A DNA stretch of 23,121 bases from a virus. Shown here in pieces: positions 6,445 through 13,240 of the stretch. The stretch covers positions 1-23,121 of IMG/VR virus record IMGVR_UViG_3300021138_000181; one strand, written 5' to 3'. The notes under the pieces are model-generated. The model saw only the letters and a list, made by a program, of their open reading frames with translations. It did no database searches and was not told where the DNA came from. Made by a program: the position numbers and the translations under genes. Numbering within the stretch: position 1 is the first letter of the stretch; each line of letters starts with the position of its first letter.

Positions 6445-7359
6445 TTACGAAGTTGGGAACGAACCGTAGACACTTCTCCAATTATAATAGCCGAAAGAAT
6501 AGCGCTCATAGCCCTTCACAAGGAGGTTATCAGTAACGAAATCGACTTGCATGTCGGTTTCGAACTTGATGCGTTCCATGTAAGCCAAGCCGTCGATGTT
6601 GGTCAGCAAGAACCAAGCGTAAGCCGAGGTCAAGAAGTCGTTGACCATATAGCCTTCGCTGAGACCGCCAGCCGTCATCATGATCGCGTTGACATCGTTA
6701 TCTGCAGTGCCCGGACGCAATTCAGTCTTCGTCAGACGGATTGCAACTGGTTCAAGCTGCGGGGGAACGATGAGTTTACGCGCACGGGCAAACACCTTCA
6801 AGTTAGCCTGATCGCGGAAGTTCGTGCGGACAGCAATCATGCTGTTGAGCAACGAAGCTTCGTTAAGGTCAAGCTGAGTCGTTGGCGTGTTGGCAACCGT
6901 ACCACCGTCGATAGGATGGGCGGTCGAGCAGAGCGAAACGCCGTCACCACCGACCGACGCATTGTACGTCTGAGCCGTGTTGAGGATGTTCGCGCCATAG
7001 ATTTCCTTCGTCTGCTGGAACGATTCCACCAAACCAAGGTTCGAAGGCATAAACTGGGTCTTGTACAGGTTATCGTCAATTGCCTTACGGGTAATCGCGT
7101 ACCCAAGAGCAATTTCAGTATGTTCCTGATTGTACACAAAACGCTCACCTGCGCTCGAATCGAATGCAGTCTGACCACCTTCGGTCTTCAACTGCGCAAG
7201 GCCGAGGTAGCGCATTTCTGCGGTACGTTCGAGAGCCATTTTCGAATCATGCTTAGTGAAAATCTTGTCGTACTGAGATGGGATCATCTCGTACTTGCCT
7301 TCAACGCCACGGAGACCGGGGAGGAGAAGGTCTTTGATCTGTGAAAGATTAACAGCCAT
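6445..7359 (-). CDS. Major capsid protein (HK97-fold type)
   Basis: A 304-residue protein matching the Mu-type/HK97-like major head subunit pattern. Hallmarks in order are MIPSQYDKIF and AEMRYLGLAQLKTEGG (N-arm and E-loop region), NQEHTEIALGYAITRKAIDD, CSTAHPIDGGTVANTPT, DLNEASLLNSMIAVR, ARKLIVPPQLEPVA, TELRPGTADNDVNA, and the C-terminal YMVNDFLTSAYAWFLLTN and VKGYERYSFGYYNWRSVYG. Its role is to form the icosahedral shell. A strong AAGGAG lies nine bases before the ATG, fitting high expression. It follows scaffold, decoration and co-chaperonin genes. No N-terminal protease-cleaved delta domain is obvious, which agrees with a separate scaffold gene. Confidence 0.9.
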   Translation of the reverse strand: MAVNLSQIKDLLLPGLRGVEGKYEMIPSQYDKIFTKHDSKMALERTAEMRYLGLAQLKTEGGQTAFDSSAGERFVYNQEHTEIALGYAITRKAIDDNLYKTQFMPSNLGLVESFQQTKEIYGANILNTAQTYNASVGGDGVSLCSTAHPIDGGTVANTPTTQLDLNEASLLNSMIAVRTNFRDQANLKVFARARKLIVPPQLEPVAIRLTKTELRPGTADNDVNAIMMTAGGLSEGYMVNDFLTSAYAWFLLTNIDGLAYMERIKFETDMQVDFVTDNLLVKGYERYSFGYYNWRSVYGSFPTS

Positions 7360-7372
7360 AGTACCTTACTCC

Positions 7373-7996
7373 TTAGCTGATGCCAGTTGGGCCAGCGCCG
7401 TTGCTACGGAAGATTTCGTTGTTGAAGCCAACGATCACGTTGCAGTACTGCGTGGTAGGATCGCCGCCGTTGCCGAAACCAACTTGGTAGTCAACGATAG
7501 TGAATGGATAGGTGACAGTCGTTCCAACCGCCGAGAGGTAAGCGCCCGAACGGCCAGTAGCCGTGTTGCCCGTACCAATGGTGAACTGGGCATACTGGCC
7601 CTGAACGCCGGAGGTCTGAGTCGAAAGCGTACCAGTGATTGGGAAAGCCGTCGTGCTGGTCTGGACGATGAAACGAGCATTCGGATCATCAATGACGTAT
7701 GCTTCTACGTCACCAGTAGCATCCGAACCCGGCCAATAGTTAGACCAGATCGTGCGCTTCTGCGAAGTCGAAGTATATTTGCAGCCAACGAAGATACCCG
7801 CGAGGGTCGTCGTGCCAGCAGCAGCCTGAGTAATGTAGCCGTTAGCACTGCCGATTACTGGCATGACAGGATCGCCAGTAAAAATTGCAGTGCCGTTGCC
7901 TGACGCAATACGCCGGGTGGACTGAGCGAACGTCGGAGCGCCGCCAGCACCACCCTGATACTGCGTGAAGCCAAAATACGCTTGCGTATTAGCCAT
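7373..7996 (-). CDS. Capsid-associated (decoration-type) protein
   Basis: A 207-residue Gly/Thr/Ala-rich protein placed 13 bases before the capsid gene. Motifs are GGAGGAPTFAQSTRRIA, IFTGDPVMPV, a turn-rich ITQAAAGTTTLAGIFVGCKY, SNYWPGSD, and AYVIDDPNARFIVQ. I remember this order from a protein family that regularly precedes the major capsid gene in uncultured podovirus-like phages. No catalytic motif, signal peptide or membrane segment is present. A beta-rich decoration or cementing role is inferred from position and composition. GGA lies nine bases before the ATG; translation follows a 97-base gap holding a hairpin. Confidence 0.65.
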   Translation of the reverse strand: MANTQAYFGFTQYQGGAGGAPTFAQSTRRIASGNGTAIFTGDPVMPVIGSANGYITQAAAGTTTLAGIFVGCKYTSTSQKRTIWSNYWPGSDATGDVEAYVIDDPNARFIVQTSTTAFPITGTLSTQTSGVQGQYAQFTIGTGNTATGRSGAYLSAVGTTVTYPFTIVDYQVGFGNGGDPTTQYCNVIVGFNNEIFRSNGAGPTGIS

Positions 7997-8058
7997 TGCA
8001 GAGATTCCATGAGTGATGAGGTTGCTATGCGCCCGGCACTGCCAACCCCGACAATTTT

Positions 8059-8082
8059 AACTTGCCTCCCCAAGGGCAAGTT
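8059..8082. other. Hairpin in gap upstream of capsid genes
   Basis: A perfect 8-base inverted repeat (AACTTGCC / GGCAAGTT) with an 8-base loop sits in the 97-base gap between the 188-residue protein gene and the decoration/capsid pair. There is no T-tract after the stem on the minus strand, so it is not a standard intrinsic terminator. It may be an RNase site or 5' stabiliser for capsid mRNA. I see nothing else in the gap. Confidence 0.35.
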
Positions 8083-8093
8083 TGAGACCGCCT

Positions 8094-8660
8094 TTATTCC
8101 CGTGGAATCGGCATAGCCTCGTAAGACTTTTTAACCGTTGGACGAGTACGCGGATCAGCATCACGCGCCAATGTTCCATCCGGTGTGGCACTAAGCTGCG
8201 CTTCTTTTGCGCGAACTTGGTTTCTAGCACGACGCAATTCTATATCTTTTGCTTCGTCTGTCAACTCTTTTGGACGCTCCATCAAAATCATTCCGTCACG
8301 TTCGATGGTGGCGAAATTCCCAGTCGGCATAAGGGCTGCGTGACGAGCATCACGAGTCGCCGGAACAGGAGTCCAGCCGCCATCTGCCAACCGAATTTGA
8401 TATGCAGGGTCTTCTTGATTGTAGATTGATTTGCGCTTCCACTCGTATGACCATCCTTCGGGGACAATCGAAGTATCAATCGCGAATCGGTCAGTACTAT
8501 CAAGGTCTAGCCCAGAACGATGCTTACGGATTTCATCCGCCCTCTTACGAGCGCGTTCCGCTGGGCTTTCTTCACGAACTTCTGCCCGAATGTCAGGGCG
8601 GATCGAAGCTTTAGACGACCTTGGCGTGAGCTTGGTCAAGCCATTTTCAGTATCAGCCAT
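8094..8660 (-). CDS. Conserved phage head-region protein (188 aa)
   Basis: A 188-residue, highly charged and probably mainly helical protein. The central part has IVPEGWSYEWKRKSIYNQED, then AYQIRLADGGWTPVPATR, then a Gly/Asn-rich turn and MILMERPKELTDEAKDIEL. I recognise the pattern (P-x-G-W/Y-x-Y-x-W-K-R ... GW-x-PVPA-x-R ... ER-x-G-x-x-LMERP-x-EL) as a conserved protein encoded beside the scaffold and capsid genes in many uncultured phages. A strong AGGAG precedes the ATG. It could be a minor head or scaffold partner; no biochemical function is known to me. Confidence 0.65.
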   Translation of the reverse strand: MADTENGLTKLTPRSSKASIRPDIRAEVREESPAERARKRADEIRKHRSGLDLDSTDRFAIDTSIVPEGWSYEWKRKSIYNQEDPAYQIRLADGGWTPVPATRDARHAALMPTGNFATIERDGMILMERPKELTDEAKDIELRRARNQVRAKEAQLSATPDGTLARDADPRTRPTVKKSYEAMPIPRE

Positions 8661-8672
8661 TTGGCTCTCCTA

Positions 8673-9554
8673 TCAGTTAAGTTTGCCTTCTTTACGAAGG
8701 GCGACCATGTTCTTTGCGTAATCTTCAGGGGTCATACCCATCATAGACGCCATCTCGCGCATTTCTGATGTCAGACGAACAACTTGTTTATTGTTGCCCG
8801 TACCTGAAGCTGTGCGAGTTGTTGGAGCGGCGGGAACGGATGTGCGCTTTTGCGTTGGGGCAGATGCCGCTGACAAATTAACATCCTCGCCATCATCGGG
8901 AACAACTACAGGCTGCTTTTTGAAGCCCATCGTCTGCTCAATCGCGTCGAAATACGCATCCGAATCAACAACAAAGCCTTCCGACATGGCAATGTTATGT
9001 GCGCCAACCATCTTCTGGTACATGCGTGGGTCGGTTACGCACTGTGGGTGCGACCTAATCCAGTTTGCAGACCGTGGGGACAGTTGCGAAGCGACCTGTT
9101 CAACAGGATCACTTGCTTGCGGCGCGGCTGGGGCGGGATTCTCCAGACGCTCTTCCAAAGAAGCTTTGCCGTTCTGAAGCTGAAGCATCTTTGCCGCATT
9201 AATCGACATTGCTTCCTGAATTTGCGCCGCCGTATCGTAATCGCCTGACGCAAGAGCATCTTTGTAACGAGTTTTTGAATACTCGGATTCGCGTTTCAGT
9301 TTATCAATTGCGCCATTAAGGATGTGAAGCTTACTGCCTTCAACTTCCGCAGCGGCTTTTGTGGCCGTTTGCTGAGCCTGACGAGCTCGATTCTCCGCCT
9401 CAAAGCGAAGTTTCTGCTCCGATTCAAGACGAGCTTTTAGTTCCGCAATGCCGTCTTCTGGCGTCTGCGCATCGTTATCCGCTACTTTTGTTTCTACTTT
9501 GTTCTCTTCAGGAGCGTCGTCAACGACGGTAATATTGTCTTCTGCCTGTTCCAT
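8673..9554 (-). CDS. Scaffold-like head assembly protein
   Basis: A 293-residue acidic protein. Residues about 35-160 are a long predicted coiled coil rich in Ala/Glu/Lys/Arg/Gln (ELKARLESEQKLRFEAENRA then RQAQQTATKAAAEVEG). A Pro/Ser/Ala-rich linker and a small C-terminal basic helical part follow (TSEMREMASMMGMTPEDYAK then MVALRKEGKLN), as in phage scaffolds whose C-terminal helix binds the coat. Start choice: ATG 9554 has AAAGGA ten bases upstream, whereas the longer frame begins at a TTG (9575) with no clear Shine-Dalgarno and overlaps the co-chaperonin stop. Position between co-chaperonin and capsid genes supports scaffolding. No protease motif is seen. Confidence 0.7.
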   Translation of the reverse strand: MEQAEDNITVVDDAPEENKVETKVADNDAQTPEDGIAELKARLESEQKLRFEAENRARQAQQTATKAAAEVEGSKLHILNGAIDKLKRESEYSKTRYKDALASGDYDTAAQIQEAMSINAAKMLQLQNGKASLEERLENPAPAAPQASDPVEQVASQLSPRSANWIRSHPQCVTDPRMYQKMVGAHNIAMSEGFVVDSDAYFDAIEQTMGFKKQPVVVPDDGEDVNLSAASAPTQKRTSVPAAPTTRTASGTGNNKQVVRLTSEMREMASMMGMTPEDYAKNMVALRKEGKLN

Positions 9555-9568
9555 ATGAAACAATTCCT

Positions 9569-9961
9569 TTACCAAACTGCATCAGGAGCCGGAATGCGGC
9601 CACGAATGTCGATGTCACGCAAAACGCGGCATTCCACGCCATGAACAGTCATCTTCCAGCCATCAGATGGACGGAACACAACCCAATCTTCCAGATTAAC
9701 CTCAACGCCCTTAAACCAGTCCTGATCTTCATCAACGAACGCGAGTGGACCCTTCTTAACGACAAGACCAACCTTGCCCTGATAGCGATCCTCATCGACA
9801 TACTTGTCTGTCAAATGGATGCCGCTCTTTGTCTTGTTGGGACGAATATATGTAGCTACAAGAACGTGTGTATTAAAAATTTCGATACCGCTAATATCGC
9901 CAAGCTCTTTCAAGATGGTTTCTTTAGGGTCAACGTCATGGTGCATGCGCGTATATGGCAT
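9569..9961 (-). CDS. GroES-like co-chaperonin (Cpn10)
   Basis: A 130-residue protein with the Cpn10 layout. GIEIFNTHVLVATYIR forms the first strand. A mobile-loop-like segment RPNKTKSGIHLTDKYVDED (40-58) has I48-H49-L50 at the site equivalent to the I-V-L that docks on GroEL. Then come QGKVGLVVKKGP, a longer than usual roof-region insert (FVDEDQDWFKGVEVN), WVVFRPSDGWKMTVHG, and a C-terminal VECRVLRDIDIRGRI strand. Phage relatives (T4 gp31, RB49 CocO) replace host GroES so that GroEL can fold the phage capsid protein. Its place in the head block supports that role. AGAGGATAAC precedes the ATG, one base after the preceding stop. Confidence 0.85.
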   Translation of the reverse strand: MPYTRMHHDVDPKETILKELGDISGIEIFNTHVLVATYIRPNKTKSGIHLTDKYVDEDRYQGKVGLVVKKGPLAFVDEDQDWFKGVEVNLEDWVVFRPSDGWKMTVHGVECRVLRDIDIRGRIPAPDAVW

Positions 9962-9962
9962 G

Positions 9963-10187
9963 TTATCCTCTTTCGCCTGATTGGATATTACGATCTGCTT
10001 CGAGCATAAGGTCTTTGGCTTTTTGCAAACCTTTGATTATGCCCACTCGTGTTTTGTAATCTTCGATCTTATCAATATTGCCATTGGCAAGCACAGACAC
10101 TTCGTCGGCAACCGCCTCGTCGATGAGGCGTCCGATTTCGTATTCAAGGAATGTGCTATATGTCTGTTTCATGCGACACTTATACAT
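9963..10187 (-). CDS. Small helical phage protein (74 aa)
   Basis: A 74-residue charged, helical protein (YSTFLEYEIGRLIDEAVADE, then YKTRVGIIKGLQKAKDLMLE, then ADRNIQS). It ends one base before the co-chaperonin start. Start is uncertain: ATG 10187 gives MYKCRMKQTY, and ATG 10172 gives MKQTYSTF; neither has a good Shine-Dalgarno. I recall short proteins of this type just before head genes in related phages, but no function is assigned. It could be a small scaffold or packaging accessory; that is speculation from position. Confidence 0.6.
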   Translation of the reverse strand: MYKCRMKQTYSTFLEYEIGRLIDEAVADEVSVLANGNIDKIEDYKTRVGIIKGLQKAKDLMLEADRNIQSGERG

Positions 10188-10220
10188 GTCACATGATTGA
10201 TATTCCTATTGTGGGGAATA

Positions 10221-10236
10221 AAACCTAAACAGGTTT
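10221..10236 (-). terminator. Weak hairpin between tail-fibre and head blocks
   Basis: A 6-base inverted repeat (AAACCT / AGGTTT) with a 4-base loop overlaps the stop codon of the 87-residue gene. On the minus strand it is followed by TATTCC, so the stem's own TTT plus TATT gives a poor U-tract. It could be a weak terminator separating the fibre block from the head block. The stem is short and AT-rich, so confidence is low. Confidence 0.25.
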
Positions 10237-10498
10237 ATGATGGGCTTGCCAAAGAATTAATTTGGGCAGTCAACGCCGCAAGTTGAGCTTGAAGGTCTTC
10301 AACCGTAGGGGCAGGTGCTTCAACAGGTGCAGGAGGCGTATGATAAGACGTGCCATCCCATGACCAGCCAATACCTGCACCATCTGCAAGAAGCTCAACA
10401 AATGTCCCCTCTGGAGGTGACCATTCATTTGCCCCGTCCCATTCAACGGAATTTACGACTAATTTAGTGTTGCTATCAATTACAGCATATGCAGCCAT
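10235..10498 (-). CDS. Small fibre-associated / assembly-type protein
   Basis: An 87-residue protein. The first about 55 residues (AAYAVIDSNTKLVVNSVEWD, then WSPPEGTFVELL and IGWSWDGTSYHTPP) form a beta-rich domain of the type found in tail-fibre assembly and fibre-tip proteins. A Pro/Ala linker then leads to a short coiled coil (VEDLQAQLAALTAQINSL). It directly follows the glycine-rich fibre gene, which fits a fibre-assembly or accessory role; in T4-like systems such proteins help fibre trimerisation. GAGGATAAC before the ATG is nearly the same sequence used before the co-chaperonin start. Confidence 0.65.
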   Translation of the reverse strand: MAAYAVIDSNTKLVVNSVEWDGANEWSPPEGTFVELLADGAGIGWSWDGTSYHTPPAPVEAPAPTVEDLQAQLAALTAQINSLASPS

Positions 10499-10505
10499 GT
10501 TATCC

Positions 10506-11867
10506 TCACGCCGTCGTCTGACGAATTACAAAAACGCGGACTTCGCCGCGCGCGCCAGCGCCGCCAGTTGTTGTGCCGCCGCCACCGCCACCTGCTGGTG
10601 CTGTTCCCGCTGTACCTGTCGGAGAAGCTCCTGCGCCACCTGCCCCACCTTGTAATGAGACACCGCCAGACTGGCCTAAATTACTACTGCCGTATGCACC
10701 ACCACCGCCGCCGCCCCAAATAGAATAGCCTCCAGTTCCACCATTGTTACCGGAATTTACACCCCCACCGCTAGCGCCGCCGTACCCAGAATTGTTTCCA
10801 ACACCCTGAATTGGAGCCCCGCCAGCCCAAGGAGAAACAGCGTAACCAGAAAGGCTACCGCCAGCACCTCCGTAAGCACCCCCCGTGCTGTTAGAGATAC
10901 CACCGTTGCCACCAGTCACTGTAATAAGGCTACCAAAAGATGAGCTCCCGCCAGCAGTTGCGGCATTGCTGGCAAACCCTCCCGCCCCACCAGAACCTAC
11001 TGTAATTGATTGGCTAGAACCAATTTGACTTGCTAAAAACCAACCTTGGTAAAATGCACCACCGCCACCGCCTGCACCACTAGTGCCGCTACTGCCATAT
11101 GCACCACCGCCGCCGCCACCACCCCAGATTTCTACCATTACAAGGTCATTAGCTTGAACGCCCGATGGGACTGTCCATGTTCCAGATGATGAGAAAATTT
11201 GGGAATTTACAACAGAACCAGCAGACGAAAGCGTAATTGAGCCAGCGCCGTTAGTAACCGTTACACCGTTACCCGCCGTAATAGTTGTGCGTGTGAAGCC
11301 CGTTCCATTACCAATATCAATCTGACCATTAGTCGGCGTAGTAGAAATGCCCGTACCACCTGCCAAGTATGGGAGAGTACCTGCCGTCAGTGCAGATGCA
11401 GACGTTGAATACAACGCATTATTAGCACCCGTGAAGGTCGAAAGACCCGTGCCACCATCCGATGTGGCTACAGTATTGGGCGATGTCAGAAAATAGACAC
11501 TTGACCCGTCGCTAAACAGAAATGCGTTCTTGCCCTGTGCCATTGACACAGATGAGCCGCCACCAGCACTGTTAACAGTTACAGTGCCGCCGCCACTCGT
11601 GCCATTGCTGACTACCCAAAACCCGCCAATGCCGGATGGTATAGTAACCGTCGCAGAATTGCCCGTGTTTACAGTACCAGACAATGCCAGACGCAAGTCT
11701 TGGTATTGGGCCGTTGTAAGTACTACCGTAGAACTGTTGGACAAGTAGATAGACGTCGTCGATCCGAGAGCATTATCAACGATGGTGAAGTTAGAATTGA
11801 GGATTGTACCCCAGTTCTGCGTGCCATCTGACGGCTCGACAAAGCTCTTGTTCGCGGAATTTGACAT
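10506..11867 (-). CDS. Tail fibre / adhesin with glycine-rich C-terminus
   Basis: A 453-residue protein. The N-terminus FVEPSDGTQNWGTILNSNFT is a common phage fibre start. The middle has fibre repeats (GGTGLSTFTGANNAL, GGTGISTTPTNGQIDIGNG). From about residue 235 there is SSSGTWTVPSGVQANDLVMV then EIWGGGGGGGAYG, followed by about 200 residues dominated by Gly/Ser/Ala with runs of five or more glycines, ending GARGEVRVFVI. Such glycine-rich distal domains can form polyglycine-II sandwiches, as in the T4-like phage S16 adhesin gp38, and bind the host surface. That structural comparison is inference. GAGG lies seven bases before the ATG. A fibre gene between portal-proximal and head genes is an unusual position. 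Confidence 0.85.
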   Translation of the reverse strand: MSNSANKSFVEPSDGTQNWGTILNSNFTIVDNALGSTTSIYLSNSSTVVLTTAQYQDLRLALSGTVNTGNSATVTIPSGIGGFWVVSNGTSGGGTVTVNSAGGGSSVSMAQGKNAFLFSDGSSVYFLTSPNTVATSDGGTGLSTFTGANNALYSTSASALTAGTLPYLAGGTGISTTPTNGQIDIGNGTGFTRTTITAGNGVTVTNGAGSITLSSAGSVVNSQIFSSSGTWTVPSGVQANDLVMVEIWGGGGGGGAYGSSGTSGAGGGGGAFYQGWFLASQIGSSQSITVGSGGAGGFASNAATAGGSSSFGSLITVTGGNGGISNSTGGAYGGAGGSLSGYAVSPWAGGAPIQGVGNNSGYGGASGGGVNSGNNGGTGGYSIWGGGGGGAYGSSNLGQSGGVSLQGGAGGAGASPTGTAGTAPAGGGGGGTTTGGAGARGEVRVFVIRQTTA

Positions 11868-11884
11868 ACAACGGCCTCGCTAAA

Positions 11885-13162
11885 TTATTTCAGACCGTAT
11901 GCCTTGATTTTCTCAAGACGGCCCAATCCACCACCAGCAGCATTATCAATGATATGCTCTGGCTTATCGCTGTTCTCAACGCGACCACCAGCCTTACGAC
12001 CCATTGGAGGCATGCCCGGACGAGCAGCACCCATAGGAGGCATTCCGCCGCCCATAGGAGGCATTCCGCCCATTGGCGCACCTGATGGCATACCGCCCAT
12101 AGGAGGCACTGCCACGGGGCGCGGAGGAGGCGCAATCGGAGCACCGACTGGCATTGGTGGGTTCATAGCCATGTTAGGGTTATGCGGGTGAATCATAATG
12201 TTCACGTTCGTCTTACCCTTGCTTAAGCCACCGCCACGCTTTTTAGCCGTGCGACCGCCATCAGCACCCGGAACTTCATGTGGGTAGTTCTGGCGCACAT
12301 ACAAATCGCGACCAGCCTTGCCGCCATCTGCATGATGCATGCGCTTAAGCGTTTCAGCCAGATGAGCCTTCTTTGCAAGCTTCGGATTCTTGCTATGCTC
12401 AGCCTTCTTCAGCTTGCTTGCAGGAATCTTTTCGCCCTCTGGAACATGCAATGCACGATGCAGCGAACCCTTGTGCTTGATAGCACCCTGAATCCACTTT
12501 TCGCCGCCATGAGCCTTGCCAGTGCGAGCCTCTGGCTTAACCATCTTGCGAATGAGTGCCTTATCTTCAGCCTCATCAGGATGTGCAGCGCCGCCCTTAG
12601 CATGTTTCGCGCGAATCTTGCCGCCCTTTTTCGCACCTTGCGTAGTAAGGTTCGTGTTAGGCATATAATGATCTTGTTGAACTGGCCGACGAGGGGGCAT
12701 TGGAACACGGGCCGGAATGCCACGGTTCTTCATGCCCTGTTCAATCTCAGCTTGACGAATAATCTGTGCAATCTGGTCTTGCGAACCAACGGGATCGCCA
12801 TCAGCGTGATGTTCGCGCTTAACCTTGCCGCCCTTCTTCATGCCGCCGATGTGCTTAACACCGTCGCGCTGGAAGTTGGCTTCCTTAGCGTCGCGATTAA
12901 TAAGCGAATCGACCGTCAGTGCGCGACCACCCGACTTACGGGCTTTACGGTCAGCGCGTTTCTTCGACATATCGCCATGAACTTTGCCACCGGACTTATA
13001 CTGGCGTGGGCTAACAGGACGCATGCCCGTCTTCTTGCCAGCATTTTCCATTGCAGGTGGCGTCCATGTGGACGAATCAACCTCCGTGTGTGGCTCACCG
13101 GACTCAATGTCCTTTAACCGCTTTGCCGCTCCGTCACGGGCAGCTTTAAGATATTCATGCAT
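11885..13162 (-). CDS. Modular basic protein with GGK tags and MPPMGG repeats
   Basis: A 425-residue, strongly basic, mostly disordered protein with several parts: (1) helical N-terminus (MHEYLKAARDGAAKRLKDIE); (2) dispersed tags YKSGGKV, RKSGGRA, KKGGKV, KKGGKI, HAKGG and KRGGG; (3) a compact helical domain at 223-275 (WIQGAIKHKGSLHRALHVPE then KIPASKLKKAEHSKN), which I recognise from other phage proteins; (4) a Met/Pro/Gly region at 352-389 (MPPMGG repeats); (5) a C-terminal KAGGRVENSDKPEHII tail. ATG 13162 is chosen over an upstream TTG because GGAG lies seven bases before it. It shares RADRKARKSGG with the His-rich protein. It may be an internal or DNA-binding virion protein; the function is unknown. 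Confidence 0.75.
   Translation of the reverse strand: MHEYLKAARDGAAKRLKDIESGEPHTEVDSSTWTPPAMENAGKKTGMRPVSPRQYKSGGKVHGDMSKKRADRKARKSGGRALTVDSLINRDAKEANFQRDGVKHIGGMKKGGKVKREHHADGDPVGSQDQIAQIIRQAEIEQGMKNRGIPARVPMPPRRPVQQDHYMPNTNLTTQGAKKGGKIRAKHAKGGAAHPDEAEDKALIRKMVKPEARTGKAHGGEKWIQGAIKHKGSLHRALHVPEGEKIPASKLKKAEHSKNPKLAKKAHLAETLKRMHHADGGKAGRDLYVRQNYPHEVPGADGGRTAKKRGGGLSKGKTNVNIMIHPHNPNMAMNPPMPVGAPIAPPPRPVAVPPMGGMPSGAPMGGMPPMGGGMPPMGAARPGMPPMGRKAGGRVENSDKPEHIIDNAAGGGLGRLEKIKAYGLK
12030..12113. repeat. 21-base-period repeat encoding MPPMGG units
   Basis: Two perfect 20-base copies (CCCATAGGAGGCATTCCGCC) at 12030-12049 and 12051-12070, and a third partly matching copy at 12096-12113. They lie within the 425-residue protein gene and encode Pro-Met-Gly-Gly units in frame. 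Identical third-position bases suggest recent duplication by slippage or recombination. Confidence 0.85.
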
Positions 13163-13240
13163 AAACTTGCTCCATAGCTGCGGCAACGCAGTTGCTGTAG
13201 TTGAATATTATCCTATTTTTTCCATTGGCACAACATTTGA

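Noticed and set aside
6547-7344. 265-residue plus-strand frame
   Set aside because: Lies wholly opposite the major capsid gene; no recognisable protein features.
7855-8079. 74-residue minus-strand frame starting in the gap before the decoration gene
   Set aside because: It overlaps the decoration gene in another frame for most of its length and has no clear Shine-Dalgarno or protein-like features.
12278-13117. 279-residue plus-strand frame
   Set aside because: Opposite the basic 425-residue gene; its Leu/Ala/Met richness is explained by reversed Lys/Gly/His codons.
13178-13191. Small hairpin CTGCG-GCAA-CGCAG before the 425-residue gene
   Set aside because: Only five base pairs and no supporting context; could arise by chance.
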